Positions 1 to 11,139 are shown, numbered from the stretch's first letter. The stretch: 64,000 bases of DNA from BOG-908 sp963751795 (GCA_963751795.1 CAVVVI010000004.1:682001-746000); one strand, 5' to 3'. The notes: generated from the letters alone by a model not told the origin. A program made the numbers and translations.

Positions 1-1259
1 GCGAAGGTCGCCATGCTCACATGGTCCTCCTGGTTGGCCGAGGTGGGCAGGCTGTCCACGCTGGCCGGGTGGGCCAACGATTTGTTTTCGCTGGCCAAGG
101 CGGCCGCGGTCACCTGCGCGATCATGAAGCCCGAGTTGATGCCGGGATCGGTGACGAGGAAGGCGGGCAGGCCGGACATGACCGGGTCGGTGAGCAGGGC
201 GATGCGGCGTTCGGACAGGGCGCCGATTTCGGCGATAGCCAGCGCCATGGTGTCGGCCGCGATCGCCACGGGCTCGGCGTGGAAGTTGCCGCCCGAAAGC
301 ACGTCGCCGTCGGCGGCAAACACCAGCGGGTTGTCGCTGGCGGCGTTGGCTTCGATCGTCAGCACGGCGGCGGCTTGGCGCAGCGTATCGAGGCAGGCGC
401 CCATCACCTGCGGCTGGCAGCGCAGGCTGTAGGGATCCTGCACACGGCCGCAATCCAGGTGGGCGTGGCGGATGGCGCTGCCGGCCAGCAGGTTGCGGAA
501 GGCGGCGGCCACCGCGATCTGCCCAGGCTGGCCGCGCGCGTCCTGGATGCGTGCGTCGAACGGAGTGTCGCTGCCCCGGGCGGCATCGACGGAGAGGGCG
601 CCGGCGATGACGGCCGCGGCGAGCAGGCGTTCGGCGCGGAACAGGGCCGAGAGGGCCAGGGCCGTGGAAGCCTGCGTGCCGTTGAGCAGGGCCAGGCCCT
701 CCTTGGGGCCCAGCACCAGGGGCGCGATGCCGGCGCGTGCCAGGGCGGCGGCGGCCGGCATGCGGATGCCGGCGAGGTCGGCGTCGCCCACGCCGATCAG
801 TGTGGCGGCCAGATGGGCCAGGGGCGCCAGGTCGCCCGAGGCGCCGACCGAACCTTTGGCGGGAATGACGGGCAGCAGACCCGCTTCCAGGCAGGCCAGG
901 ATTTGGTGGAGCACGGCCGGGCGCACGCCGGAGAAGCCGCGTGCCAGCCCGACCACCTTCAGCGCCATGATGAGGCCGACAATGGGGGCGGGCAGGTCCG
1001 GCCCGATTCCGGCGGCATGGGAGAGCACGAGGCGGCGTTGCAGCTCGGCCAGTCGTTCGGGTGGGATCGAGGTCTGAGCCAGCAGGCCGAAACCGGTGTT
1101 GATGCCGTAGGTGGTGCGCCCGGAGGCGACGATGCGCGCCACCGTGGCGGCTGCCTCCTCGATGGCGGGCAGGCAGGCAGGATCGAGCGTGACCGGCTCG
1201 CCGGCGGCCAGGCGGCGAAGATCGGCCAGGCTGAGGCGAGTGCCGAGGGCGATTGTCAT
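1..1259 (-). CDS. hutH: Histidine ammonia-lyase HutH (C-terminus beyond window edge)
   Basis: Catalyses the first step of histidine degradation, non-oxidative deamination of L-histidine to urocanate in the cytoplasm. The visible part is about 419 residues of a family that is usually near 510, so the C-terminal part lies off the left edge. The Ala-Ser-Gly triad that forms the MIO electrophile is at residues 140-142 in the context GSVGASGDLAPL, and the family motif YGINTGFG is at 51-58. The start is the ATG whose complement is at 1257-1259, giving the usual short leader MTIALG. It is the last visible member of the leftward hut set but is separated from hutU by an opposing gene, so it probably has its own promoter. 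Confidence 0.96.
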   Translation of the reverse strand, partial: MTIALGTRLSLADLRRLAAGEPVTLDPACLPAIEEAAATVARIVASGRTTYGINTGFGLLAQTSIPPERLAELQRRLVLSHAAGIGPDLPAPIVGLIMALKVVGLARGFSGVRPAVLHQILACLEAGLLPVIPAKGSVGASGDLAPLAHLAATLIGVGDADLAGIRMPAAAALARAGIAPLVLGPKEGLALLNGTQASTALALSALFRAERLLAAAVIAGALSVDAARGSDTPFDARIQDARGQPGQIAVAAAFRNLLAGSAIRHAHLDCGRVQDPYSLRCQPQVMGACLDTLRQAAAVLTIEANAASDNPLVFAADGDVLSGGNFHAEPVAIAADTMALAIAEIGALSERRIALLTDPVMSGLPAFLVTDPGINSGFMIAQVTAAALASENKSLAHPASVDSLPTSANQEDHVSMATF

Positions 1260-1297
1260 GGTGTTGACCTGAACCCTTCCTGAGCGGTGCCCTGAGG

Positions 1298-1330
1298 CCG
1301 CTTCGTTGCCTCGCTGATAGCACGAAGCGG
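1298..1330. repeat. Inverted repeat upstream of hutH
   Basis: Perfect 9-bp arms CCGCTTCGT (1298-1306) and ACGAAGCGG (1322-1330) with a 15-base loop. It lies in the short divergent gap between hutH and the beta-repeat protein gene, so it could be an operator or an mRNA hairpin in either leader. No T-run follows it on either strand, which argues against a terminator. Confidence 0.5.
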
Positions 1331-1425
1331 TTGCGCGATGACCACGGCCGGCGATGCGCGTTGCAGTGGCCTTGGAACAGCCGCGCGCATGTTGCTACAG
1401 TCGCGCATCAATTCGCGGGTGCACG

Positions 1426-3900
1426 ATGCCGGTTCCAGGCGCAAACAATGCTTATCGCTGGACCGGGCAGTCGGGCAGCATCTTCCAGAACGGCGCCGAT
1501 TGGGCCAGCGAGACGCCGGGTGCGCCGCCCTTTGCGCCCGGAACTTCGTCCGAGGCCGATTTTGGCGGCACCGGCTACGTTACCGGACTCGGCAACGTGT
1601 TTGAATTCAATGCGTCGGGCACGATCGGGCTCGGCTTCGTGTTCACCGGATATTTCGCTGCCGTGCAGGCCGATTTTGCCGGCACTGATTGGCTGACCGG
1701 CGGCACCACGCTGACCGTCGGCAGCTATGTAAGGATCGGGCACAATACCGATACGCAGCCCGCATCGGTGGCGGTGCTGGCAGGATCGGTGCTGGCGGAG
1801 AGAGCGGGCGGGCAGGGCCTGGGCATCTTCAACGGCGGCGCGCTGGGTGTCAGCGGGACGGGCGCGCTGGTGAATATGGGCCAGAACAATATCATGCTCG
1901 GAAGCCAGGGCAGCGGGCGTCTGACTGTTTCCGCAGGCGGCAGCGTGCTTGCCGGCTATCTGAATGCGGGCGATCCGACCGGCGGCGCCGCGGTGCAGGT
2001 GAGCGGGTCCGGCAGCACCATTCGCCTCAGCAGCCCGAACAGCGGTGGCTTTGCCTCCATTGGGGCCGCTGGCGGTAGCGGCTTGCTTTCGGTCAGCGGT
2101 TTCGGCGTGTTCACTTGTTCCGACCTCGCCGCGGGCTCGTTCGCGCCGCAAGGCGGGGTAGGCGCTGTGGACGTTGTGCTGGCCCAGCTTTCGGTGGGCC
2201 GCCAGCTTCAGGTGGCACCGGGATCGTATCTGGACGCCAGCTTCGGCGCGCTGGTCACCGCCGGCACGCTTTCGGTTGCAGGCACGCTGACCGAAGCGGG
2301 GCAGAACACCTTCGTCGATGTCGGCAGCCTGGGCGTGAGCGGCGTCTATCTGCTCGAATTGGGGTCCGACCTGTCGATCAACTCAGCGATAAGCGGGAAC
2401 GGGTTGTCCATCAACGCCACCAGTGGCGGGCCGGCGATGCTGACCGTGGATGCTGCGACGATGTATGGCGTGCCCACCTCGATCGGTGGTTCCTACGGCA
2501 CACTTGGGTCTGGCACGCTGGCCGTGCAGGATGGCGGCTCTGCGACCTTGACCAGCCTCAGCCTGAACAGCGCGGTTGCCAGTGCACCCTCCGCCATCGT
2601 GGTCACCGGCGCCTTCTCCAGCCTCAGCATCGGGGGCGGCGTCTATGTCGGCAACTGGGGTGCGGGCACCGTCAGCGTCGCCGCGGGCGGCAGGCTGACC
2701 GTCGGCGCCAACAGCGCGCTGTCGTCGATCGATATCTATCATGGCGCGTTCAATGCAGGCGCTGGCGCGCAGGTCACGATGGCCGGGCAGCTCAAGATCG
2801 AGTCCGGCGACAGCTTCACGGCGAGCGGCGCGACGCTGGCTTTGGGCGGACTGGCCATCCTGGGCGGCACCGGGACCGTCTCGGCCGGCACCACGCTGGT
2901 TTCCGATACGACCGCCGCACCCGGCAACTACGCCCTGCTTCTCAACAGCAGCGCAGCCGGTGCCGGCCAGCTTTCGATCTCGGGCAGCGCCACCGTGCTG
3001 AATACAATCGGTCCGGCCTACGTCGAATCAAGCACATTGACGGTCTCATCGGGCGCGACCTTTACCTGCGGCGCGGCCGGCACGAACCCCAATGCCCTGA
3101 TCCTGAACCCACCACTCACCGGCGCACCGGCGAGCGTTGTCGACGTAACGGGTGCCGGTTCGCGGCTGGGCGTGACGGGCAATCTGATCAGCTACTACTC
3201 AGCGGGCGAGACCCTGTCGGTGACGAATGGCGCGACCGCCATGGTGAGCGGCGACGTGATCGATGCGCGTCTGGTGATTGCCGTTGACGGAGGGGGCTCG
3301 GCGCTGAGTGTCGGCGGCGCGCTGAGCCCGTTCAGCGAGGATCCTCTCGGGGGCACGACCTTGTCGGTCACCGGCGGCGCCTCGGCGACGATCGGTGCCG
3401 GCTCGCATATCGTGCAGCTGACGATGGCGGGTAGCCTGAGCGCTGCAGGCAATCTGGAGGTGGATGCGGCGAGCGGTTACGGCACGATTTCGACGGCCGG
3501 CACGCTGCAAGGTGGCGGCATCATCCAGGCCAGCGGCGGCACGCTGGTGCTGAACGGTGCCTCGCTGGGCGGCGTGCTGGCCACCGGCGGCGGCAGCACG
3601 CTGGTGCTGGCCGGCCTCGGTGCCGACGTATCGGCCATAGAGTTCCTGGCCGGCGGCGGCACGCTGGTGGAAGCCAACACGGCCAAGCTCGCCAGCATCA
3701 GCAATTTCCGCGTGGGCGACTTCATCGACCTGACCGGCATCCATAACGTAACCGACAGCTTCGCCGGCGGCACGCTGACCCTGCTGAACAGCCAGCACAG
3801 CGCCGTCGGTGCGCTGGTGTTCGGTAACAGCTACACCGCAGCCAATTTCACGCTGGCGGGGGATGGCCATGGCGGCACCAAGATCGGCTTTCACGCCTGA
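1426..3900 (+). CDS. Secreted beta-repeat (adhesin-like) protein
   Basis: About 824 residues of Gly/Ala/Ser/Thr-rich short beta-strand repeats of the kind that fold into a right-handed beta helix, with recurring motifs such as LTVSAGG, LSVTGGA and GTLSVAGTL. There is no N-terminal signal peptide and no C-terminal beta-barrel, so it is not a classical autotransporter. The C-terminus (FRVGDFIDLTGI, then GDGHGGTKIGFHA) resembles uncleaved type I secretion ends of repeat proteins. I chose the ATG at 1426 because the product then starts MPVPGANNAYRW; an upstream in-frame start at 1354 adds 24 unconvincing residues. It lies opposite to and between hutU and hutH. A surface or extracellular role, possibly export by the system at 15.7-18.8 kb, is inference. 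Confidence 0.8.
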   Translation: MPVPGANNAYRWTGQSGSIFQNGADWASETPGAPPFAPGTSSEADFGGTGYVTGLGNVFEFNASGTIGLGFVFTGYFAAVQADFAGTDWLTGGTTLTVGSYVRIGHNTDTQPASVAVLAGSVLAERAGGQGLGIFNGGALGVSGTGALVNMGQNNIMLGSQGSGRLTVSAGGSVLAGYLNAGDPTGGAAVQVSGSGSTIRLSSPNSGGFASIGAAGGSGLLSVSGFGVFTCSDLAAGSFAPQGGVGAVDVVLAQLSVGRQLQVAPGSYLDASFGALVTAGTLSVAGTLTEAGQNTFVDVGSLGVSGVYLLELGSDLSINSAISGNGLSINATSGGPAMLTVDAATMYGVPTSIGGSYGTLGSGTLAVQDGGSATLTSLSLNSAVASAPSAIVVTGAFSSLSIGGGVYVGNWGAGTVSVAAGGRLTVGANSALSSIDIYHGAFNAGAGAQVTMAGQLKIESGDSFTASGATLALGGLAILGGTGTVSAGTTLVSDTTAAPGNYALLLNSSAAGAGQLSISGSATVLNTIGPAYVESSTLTVSSGATFTCGAAGTNPNALILNPPLTGAPASVVDVTGAGSRLGVTGNLISYYSAGETLSVTNGATAMVSGDVIDARLVIAVDGGGSALSVGGALSPFSEDPLGGTTLSVTGGASATIGAGSHIVQLTMAGSLSAAGNLEVDAASGYGTISTAGTLQGGGIIQASGGTLVLNGASLGGVLATGGGSTLVLAGLGADVSAIEFLAGGGTLVEANTAKLASISNFRVGDFIDLTGIHNVTDSFAGGTLTLLNSQHSAVGALVFGNSYTAANFTLAGDGHGGTKIGFHA

Positions 3901-3928
3901 TGCCGTCACGCTCTTACGCCCATTTGGC

Positions 3929-5590
3929 CTAACGCCGGCGCGCCATCGGCAGATCCAGCCCGTGCCGCAGCGCGCAGTCGATCGCCGCCTCATACCCGGC
4001 ATCGGCATGCCGCATCACGCCGGTGGCCGGGTCGTTCCACAGCACGCGCTCGAGCCGGCGATCGGCATCCTGCGTGCCATCGGCCACGATCACCATGCCG
4101 CTGTGCTGGCTGTAGCCCATGCCAACCCCGCCACCGTGGTGCAGTGACACCCAGGTGGCGCCGCTGGCGGTGTTCAGCAGCGCGTTGAGCAGCGGCCAGT
4201 CGCTGACGGCATCCGAGCCGTCGCGCATGGCCTCCGTCTCGCGGTTCGGGCTGGCGACACTGCCGCTGTCGAGGTGATCGCGCCCGATGACGATGGGCGC
4301 GCGAACGCGGCCGGTGCGGACCAGATCGTTGAAGGCGAGACCCACGCGATGGCGGTCGCCCAGGCCGAGCCAGCAGATGCGGGCAGGCAATCCCTGGAAA
4401 CGGATACGCGCGCCGGCATGGGCGAGCCAGGTGTGCAGGGCGGTATCGTGCGGCATCAGCGCGGCCACGGTTTCGTCGGTGATGCGGATGTCTTCCGGGT
4501 CGCCCGAGAGTGCGACCCAGCGAAACGGTCCGCGGCCGAGGCAGAAGAGCGGGCGGATATAAGCCGGCACGAAGCCCGGGAAGTCGAACGCCGCCGCCAG
4601 CCCTTCGTCCTTGGCGACCTGGCGGATATTGTTGCCGTAATCGACGGTGGGAATGCCCGCGCGATGGAAGCCGAGCATGGCTTCCACATGGGCGCGCATG
4701 GAGGCTTTTGCGGCGCTGGCGACGCCGGCGGGATCGCTGGCACGACGAGCCTCCCACTCGGCGACCGTCCAGCCGGCGGGCAGGTAGCCGTTGGCGGGAT
4801 CGTGGGCGGAGGTCTGGTCGGTGACGACATCCGGCCGGATGCCGCGTGCCAGGATCAGCGGAAACAGTTCGGCCGCGTTGCCGAGAAGGCCCACCGAGCG
4901 GGGCGTGCCGGCCACGCGCGCGGCTTCGATCATCGCCAGCGCCTCGTCCAGCGTGGCGGCGCGCGCGTCGAGGTAGCCGGTCTCCAACCGTTTCTCGATG
5001 CGGCTGTCCTGCGCTTCGATCGCGAGCATGGAGGCGCCGGCCAGGGTTGCCGCCAGTGGCTGGGCGCCGCCCATGCCGCCAAGCCCGGCAGTGAGAATCC
5101 AGCGGCCCGCCAGCGATCCGCCGAAATGCTGCCGGCCGATTTCGACAAAGGTTTCGTACGTGCCTTGGACGATGCCCTGGCTGCCGATGTAGATCCACGA
5201 ACCGGCGGTCATCTGACCGTACATCATCAGGCCCAGCCGATCGAGGGCCGAGAAATGCTCCCAGGTGGCCCAGTGCGGCACCAGGTTGGAGTTGGCGATC
5301 AGCACGCGCGGCGCGTTCTCGTGGGTGCGGAAGACGCCCACGGGTTTGCCGGATTGCACCAGCAAGGTTTCGTCGCCGGCCAAGGCAGTGAGGCTGGCGA
5401 CAATCTGGTCGTAGCAGGGCCAGTTGCGCGCGGCGCGGCCGATGCCGCCATAGACGACGAGATCTTCCGGGCGCTCGGCCACGTCCGGGTCCAGATTGTT
5501 CATCAGCATGCGCAGCGGAGCTTCGGTCTGCCAGGAGCGCGCGGTGAGAACGCGGCCGGTGGCGGCGCGGATGAGGCGGGTGTTCTTCAC
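3929..5590 (-). CDS. hutU: Urocanate hydratase
   Basis: Converts urocanate to 4-imidazolone-5-propionate using tightly bound NAD+ as an electrophile, the second step of the hut pathway. The 553-residue product has the normal length for the family. Recognisable segments are LVVYGGIGRAARNW near the N-terminus, ANSNLVPHWATWEHF, GLMMYGQMTAGSWIYIGSQG, the Gly-rich GLGGMGGAQP, and the C-terminal GVGMGYSQHSGMV. It is followed upstream in the same direction by hutF across a gap of about 125 bases, and downstream by the opposing beta-repeat gene rather than hutH, so the usual hutU-hutH adjacency is broken here. Confidence 0.97.
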   Translation of the reverse strand: MKNTRLIRAATGRVLTARSWQTEAPLRMLMNNLDPDVAERPEDLVVYGGIGRAARNWPCYDQIVASLTALAGDETLLVQSGKPVGVFRTHENAPRVLIANSNLVPHWATWEHFSALDRLGLMMYGQMTAGSWIYIGSQGIVQGTYETFVEIGRQHFGGSLAGRWILTAGLGGMGGAQPLAATLAGASMLAIEAQDSRIEKRLETGYLDARAATLDEALAMIEAARVAGTPRSVGLLGNAAELFPLILARGIRPDVVTDQTSAHDPANGYLPAGWTVAEWEARRASDPAGVASAAKASMRAHVEAMLGFHRAGIPTVDYGNNIRQVAKDEGLAAAFDFPGFVPAYIRPLFCLGRGPFRWVALSGDPEDIRITDETVAALMPHDTALHTWLAHAGARIRFQGLPARICWLGLGDRHRVGLAFNDLVRTGRVRAPIVIGRDHLDSGSVASPNRETEAMRDGSDAVSDWPLLNALLNTASGATWVSLHHGGGVGMGYSQHSGMVIVADGTQDADRRLERVLWNDPATGVMRHADAGYEAAIDCALRHGLDLPMARRR

Positions 5591-5714
5591 GGTTCACATG
5601 CTCCGTAACGACGCGGGCCAACTTCGGCGGAAACGGCCGCGGATCATCGTTGACCTCGCGCGTGCGCAGGGCAATGGCAGGGCTCGTGTTGCGGCAGCAG
5701 AATGGTCGGGGCTA

Positions 5715-7062
<1,348 letters not shown>

Positions 7063-7187
7063 GGAGCGACACCAGACCTTTCGACCTGCCCATAAAGCCG
7101 AACAGGGTGTCGGCGCATGCCGTGGCGGCCAGACTTCCGACGGGCCGAACTGCGCCGATTGTAAGCGTTGCTGGCACGAGCGTAAAG

Positions 7188-8403
7188 ATGCGCATGACAC
7201 AAGCCGCGGACGCGATCTGGCACGCCAACCTGGCCACCATGGTGGCCGGCGGTGCGCCGTACGGCACCGTGCAAGACGGTGCGCTTGCCGTGGGCAGCGG
7301 CCGCATCCTGTATGCCGGTCCGCGCGCGCAGATGCCGGCGCATCTGGCCGGTTCCGGCACCATGCGGCACGATGCCAATGGCGGCTGGATCACGCCCGCG
7401 CTGATCGACTGCCACACGCACATCGTGTTTGCCGGCAACCGTGCCCATGAGTTCGAGGCGCGCCTGACCGGTGACACGTACGAGGGTGCCGCGCGGCAGG
7501 GCGGCGGCATATCTGGCGACGATGCGGGCGACGCGGGCGGCCACCGAAGCCGAGCTGATGGAGGCGGCGGGAGAGCGCCTGACGCGCCTGCTGGCCGAAG
7601 GCGTGCGCACGGTGGAGATCAAATCCGGCTACGGGCTGACGCTGGAGAGCGAGCTGAAAATGCTGCGCGTGGCCCGCCGGCTGGGCGCACGCCATAACAT
7701 TCGGGTACGCACCACGCTGCTGGCGGCCCACGCCGTTCCGCCCGAGTTCGCCGGTCGGGCCGATGCCTTTGTCGATCATGTCATCGCCGACATCCTGCCG
7801 GCTGCGCTGGATGCGCGTCTGGTCGATGCGGTCGATGTATTCGTGGAAACCATCGCGTTCACGCCAGCGCAGGCGCGCCGGCTATTTGCGGCTGCGGCGC
7901 GTGTTGGTGTGCCGGTGAAGCTGCATGGCGATCAGCTGAGCGACTGCGGCGGCGCGGCGCTGGCGGCCGCCAGTGGCGCGCTGTCGGCCGATCACCTGGA
8001 ATACACATCCGATGACGGCGTGCGCGCGATGGCGGCAGCGGGCACCATAGCGGTGCTGCTGCCAGGCGCTTACGCGACGGTCAGCGCGCGGCGCCCGCCA
8101 CCGGTGGCATCGTTTCGCGCCCATGGCGTTCCGATGGCCGTGGCAACGGACTGCAACCCGGGCTCCTCGCCGCTGTGCTCGCTGCTGATGGCGGTGAACC
8201 TCGCCTGCGCGCTGTTCCGGCTGACGCCGGAGGAGGCGCTGGCAGGAGTGACACGCGAGGCGGCGCGGGCGTTGGGGATTGCAGGCGAGGTCGGCACTCT
8301 CGAGGCGGGCAAGGCGGCCGAATTGGCCGTGTGGCGCATCGGCCATCCACGGGAGCTGGCCTACTGGATGGGCGGCCTCTCGCCGGTGGCAGTCCAGCCG
8401 TGA
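7188..8403 (+). CDS. hutI: Imidazolonepropionase HutI, frame broken near 7510
   Basis: Opens the ring of 4-imidazolone-5-propionate to give N-formimidoyl-glutamate, the third hut step. It is a metal-dependent amidohydrolase. The first part has the DCHTHIVFAGNR metal site; the second part, in another frame, has IKSGYGLTLESELKMLR, KLHGDQLSD, ADHLEYTSDDG and ATDCNPGSSP. Reading GGCGGCATATCTGGCG with one base fewer gives GGGILATMRATRAA, the expected family sequence, so there is one surplus base at about 7509-7512. The joined product is about 404 residues, normal for HutI. ATG codons at 7188 and 7194 are both possible starts. The stop at 8401-8403 abuts the GNAT gene. Confidence 0.9.
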
Positions 8404-8417
8404 GCGCTGCTTCTCCG

Positions 8418-8882
8418 ATGCGCATGGTACAGGGTGGACTGGATGAGCCGCAGGTGCTGGCGCTGTTGCAGGCGCATGTGGCCGGCGTGCAATCGTCCAC
8501 CGGACCCGCCAGTGCGCACGCTTTGGATGCCGAGGGATTGCGGGCGCCCGACATCGAGTTCTGGACGGCTTGGGCAGGGCCGGTGCTGGCCGGTTGCGTG
8601 GCGCTGAAGCATGTCGAGGATTGGCATGGCGAGGTGAAGTCCATGCATGTGGCGGCGGCGATGCGGCGCCGCGGCGTCGGCACGATGTTGCTGCAACACG
8701 TGCTCGCGGTCGCGCGCGAGGCTGGATTGCAGCGGCTCAGCCTGCAGACCGGTTCCTGGGCATATTTTCAGCCGGCGCATGCCTTTTACCGCCGGCATGG
8801 CTTTGTGGAATGCGCGCCGTTTGGCGACTACGCAGAGGATCGTAACAGTCTGTTTTTCACGAGAGCCCTGCACGAGCCGTAA
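8418..8882 (+). CDS. GNAT-family N-acetyltransferase
   Basis: Transfers an acetyl group from acetyl-CoA to an unknown amine. The 154-residue product has the GNAT layout: an N-terminal strand (MRMVQGGLDEPQVLALLQAH), a central strand LAGCVALKHV, the acetyl-CoA-binding motif A with VAAAMRRRGVGTMLLQHVLAVA, and a C-terminal LSLQTGSWAYFQPAHAFYRRHGF typical of the PhnO/YafP-like branch. A GTG at 8400 overlapping the hutI stop is an alternative start. It follows hutI directly in the same direction and may be co-transcribed, but nothing in the sequence links its substrate to histidine breakdown. It converges with the alpha/beta hydrolase gene 14 bases away. Confidence 0.85.
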   Translation: MRMVQGGLDEPQVLALLQAHVAGVQSSTGPASAHALDAEGLRAPDIEFWTAWAGPVLAGCVALKHVEDWHGEVKSMHVAAAMRRRGVGTMLLQHVLAVAREAGLQRLSLQTGSWAYFQPAHAFYRRHGFVECAPFGDYAEDRNSLFFTRALHEP

Positions 8883-8896
8883 TGGTGGCGGCCACA

Positions 8897-9763
8897 TCAA
8901 TGGCCCAGGAAGTCCGTCAGCTTTTCGACACTTGCCGGTGCTTCTTCCTGCGGCAGATGTCCAACTCCCGGCAGCGTCGCAAGTGTCGCGTGGGGTAGCG
9001 AACGGAGGTAGTCGGCGGCATTCGCAAAAGGGATCATGCCGTCTTTTTCGCCCCAGATCAGCAGCACGGGGGCCGCAATGGATGCGAGCAGCGGCACCGG
9101 ATCCACCAGAACCGTCTGGCCCATGCGACGAACGATGGCCGTGCGGACGCCTGGGGCCAACATCATATCGCGGTAGCGCGCCAGCAGCGCCGGGGTGACG
9201 AAGCGAGGGTCGGCATAGGCCGGCGTGAGCGATGCCCGCAGCAAAAAGGACGGGAGCACGTAGGGAAGCGCGCGCATCATCAGCGGCACTTGCGGCGGCG
9301 CCCCATAGGCCAGTCCAGGGCTGGCGAAGCCGTCCGGTGCGATGAGAATGAGCTTGTCCACGCGATCGGGGTGCGTAGCGGCGAAGGTCCACGCAATCCG
9401 CCCGGCCATGGAATGGCCGACGATGCTGGCATGCGCCAAGCCGAGCCGGTCCATCAACGCCATCAGCACCGTCATCGCACGGGCGTCCGAGTAGTCGCCG
9501 GTCGGGTCCGGCCCGGTCAGCCCGAAGCCCGGCTGATCGTAGCGGATGACGCGGTAATCACGTTCCAGGACGCGGGACCAGGCGTCCCATGTTTGCAAGC
9601 TGGCGCCGAAGCCGTGCAGCAGGATGAGTGCCGGAGCCGTACGGGGCCCGCTGTCGCGCACGTGCAGCCTGATGCCTGCGGCGACGATGAACGCTGATGG
9701 CGGCTGCGCATAGTCCGCTTCCAGAGCCGAACGGGGCCGATCGGGTGTGTACAGCCAGGCCAT
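8897..9763 (-). CDS. Alpha/beta hydrolase (probable secreted or membrane-anchored)
   Basis: A 288-residue alpha/beta hydrolase. The oxyanion segment HGFGASLQTWDAW, nucleophile elbow GHSMAG, acid in WGEKDGM and histidine in GVGHLPQEE are all present. It resembles the MhpC/dehalogenase-like hydrolases that begin with a membrane anchor followed by WLYTPDxPR. Here the start at 9763 gives MAWLYTPDRPR with no anchor. In another frame, beginning at the ATG at 9825, there is a clear signal or anchor peptide (MTNAARVALGLAVLTVLAAG) that runs up to this point. The gene may therefore really start at 9825, with a one-base deficit or a two-base surplus near 9762-9766. Substrate unknown. Confidence 0.85.
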   Translation of the reverse strand: MAWLYTPDRPRSALEADYAQPPSAFIVAAGIRLHVRDSGPRTAPALILLHGFGASLQTWDAWSRVLERDYRVIRYDQPGFGLTGPDPTGDYSDARAMTVLMALMDRLGLAHASIVGHSMAGRIAWTFAATHPDRVDKLILIAPDGFASPGLAYGAPPQVPLMMRALPYVLPSFLLRASLTPAYADPRFVTPALLARYRDMMLAPGVRTAIVRRMGQTVLVDPVPLLASIAAPVLLIWGEKDGMIPFANAADYLRSLPHATLATLPGVGHLPQEEAPASVEKLTDFLGH

Positions 9764-9900
9764 GTGCCTGCCGCCAGAACAGTCAGGACAGCAAGCCCGA
9801 GTGCCACCCGCGCGGCATTGGTCATTGCCGCGGGAGGTGTCGCGTCGCGGGGCACGAGGGCGTGCCTCCAGCGGCCAACGGCGAAGCGGTCACAGGTACG

Positions 9901-11139
9901 CTACGCTTGCAGCGCCTCGGCAAAGCGCTCGACGGCCCAGTCAACCTGGTCGGCGGTGATCACCAGCGGCGGTGCGATCCTGATTGTATGATGGTGCGTT
10001 TCCTTGCAGAGCACGCCGAGTTTCTGCAGCGCCTTGCAGACGCGGCCTGCACCACCGGCATCCGCATGCAGCTCCATGGCCAGCATCAGCCCGCGGCCGC
10101 GCACTTCACGGACGCTCGAAGGCGCGATAGCGCGCAGGCCGGCCAGCATGCGCTCCCCCATGGAAGCAGCGTTCTCGATCATGCCCTCTTCGGTCAGCAC
10201 ACGAAGCGCCATACGGGCGACGGCGCAGGCGAGCGGGTTGCCGCCGAACGTGCTGCCATGCTCGCCCGGCTGCAGCACGCCCATTACCTCGGCGTTCGAG
10301 AGCACGGCGCTGACCGGGTAAAAGCCGCCCGAGAGGGCCTTGCCGACCAGCGTGAGATCGGCCTCCACGCCCTCGTGTTCCTCGGCCAGCAGGCGGCCGG
10401 TGCGGCCTAGGCCGGTCTGGATTTCGTCGAGCACCATGACCACGCGGTTGGCGGTGCACAGCCGCCGGATTTCGCGCAGGTAGCCTTCAGGCGGGATGAT
10501 GACGCCCGCCTCGCCCTGGATCGGCTCGACCAGGACGGCCACGGTGTTCGGCGTGATGGCGGCCGCGAGCGCGGCGGCATCGCCGTAGGGCACAACGATA
10601 AAGCCCGGGGCGAAGGGGCCGAAGCCGCGGCGGCTGACCGGATCGGTCGAGAAGCCCACGATGGCCAGCGTGCGGCCGTGAAAATTGTCGCCGCAGACGA
10701 TGATCTCCGCCGCGTCCTCGGCCACGCCTTTGACCTGGTAGCCCCACTTCCGCGAAACCTTCAGCGCGGATTCCACGGCCTCTGCGCCCGAATTCATCGG
10801 CAGCACCGCGCTCGTATGGGTCAGCGCGCAGATTTCCTCGTAAAACGGGCCGAGCTGGTCGTTGCGGAAGGCCCGTGACGTCAGCGTCAGGCGTGAGGCC
10901 TGTTCGACCATGGCGGCCAGGATGCGCGGATGGCAGTGGCCCTGGTTGACGGCCGAGTAGGCCGACAGGCCATCCAGATAACGATTGCCATCCACGTCCC
11001 AGAGCCAAACGCCCTCGCCCCGCGTGAGGACGACGTCCATCGGCTTGTAGTTGTGGGCGCCATACTGCGCCTCTAGCAGCAGGTGATCCTGGGTGCTGCG
11101 TGGGTGGTCGTGCAGAGATCGGGCGGCAATCTGGTCCAT
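9901..11139 (-). CDS. rocD: Ornithine aminotransferase
   Basis: PLP-dependent delta-transamination of L-ornithine with 2-oxoglutarate, giving glutamate-5-semialdehyde and glutamate in arginine/ornithine catabolism. The 412-residue product is a class III aminotransferase: YLDGLSAYSAVNQGHCHPRI near residue 54, MNSGAEAVESALK, the NFHGRT segment, VLVEPIQGEAGV, VLDEIQTGLGRTG and the PLP lysine in LVGKALSGGFYPVSA. These details match ornithine aminotransferase better than acetylornithine or GABA enzymes. It is divergent from the Lrp/AsnC-type gene at 11275, which is the probable regulator, as is usual for this pair. Confidence 0.94.
   Translation of the reverse strand: MDQIAARSLHDHPRSTQDHLLLEAQYGAHNYKPMDVVLTRGEGVWLWDVDGNRYLDGLSAYSAVNQGHCHPRILAAMVEQASRLTLTSRAFRNDQLGPFYEEICALTHTSAVLPMNSGAEAVESALKVSRKWGYQVKGVAEDAAEIIVCGDNFHGRTLAIVGFSTDPVSRRGFGPFAPGFIVVPYGDAAALAAAITPNTVAVLVEPIQGEAGVIIPPEGYLREIRRLCTANRVVMVLDEIQTGLGRTGRLLAEEHEGVEADLTLVGKALSGGFYPVSAVLSNAEVMGVLQPGEHGSTFGGNPLACAVARMALRVLTEEGMIENAASMGERMLAGLRAIAPSSVREVRGRGLMLAMELHADAGGAGRVCKALQKLGVLCKETHHHTIRIAPPLVITADQVDWAVERFAEALQA

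Noticed and set aside
21..1283. 420-residue plus-strand frame over hutH
   Set aside because: It is the antisense of a clear HutH; the product is Gly/Arg/His-rich with no domain.
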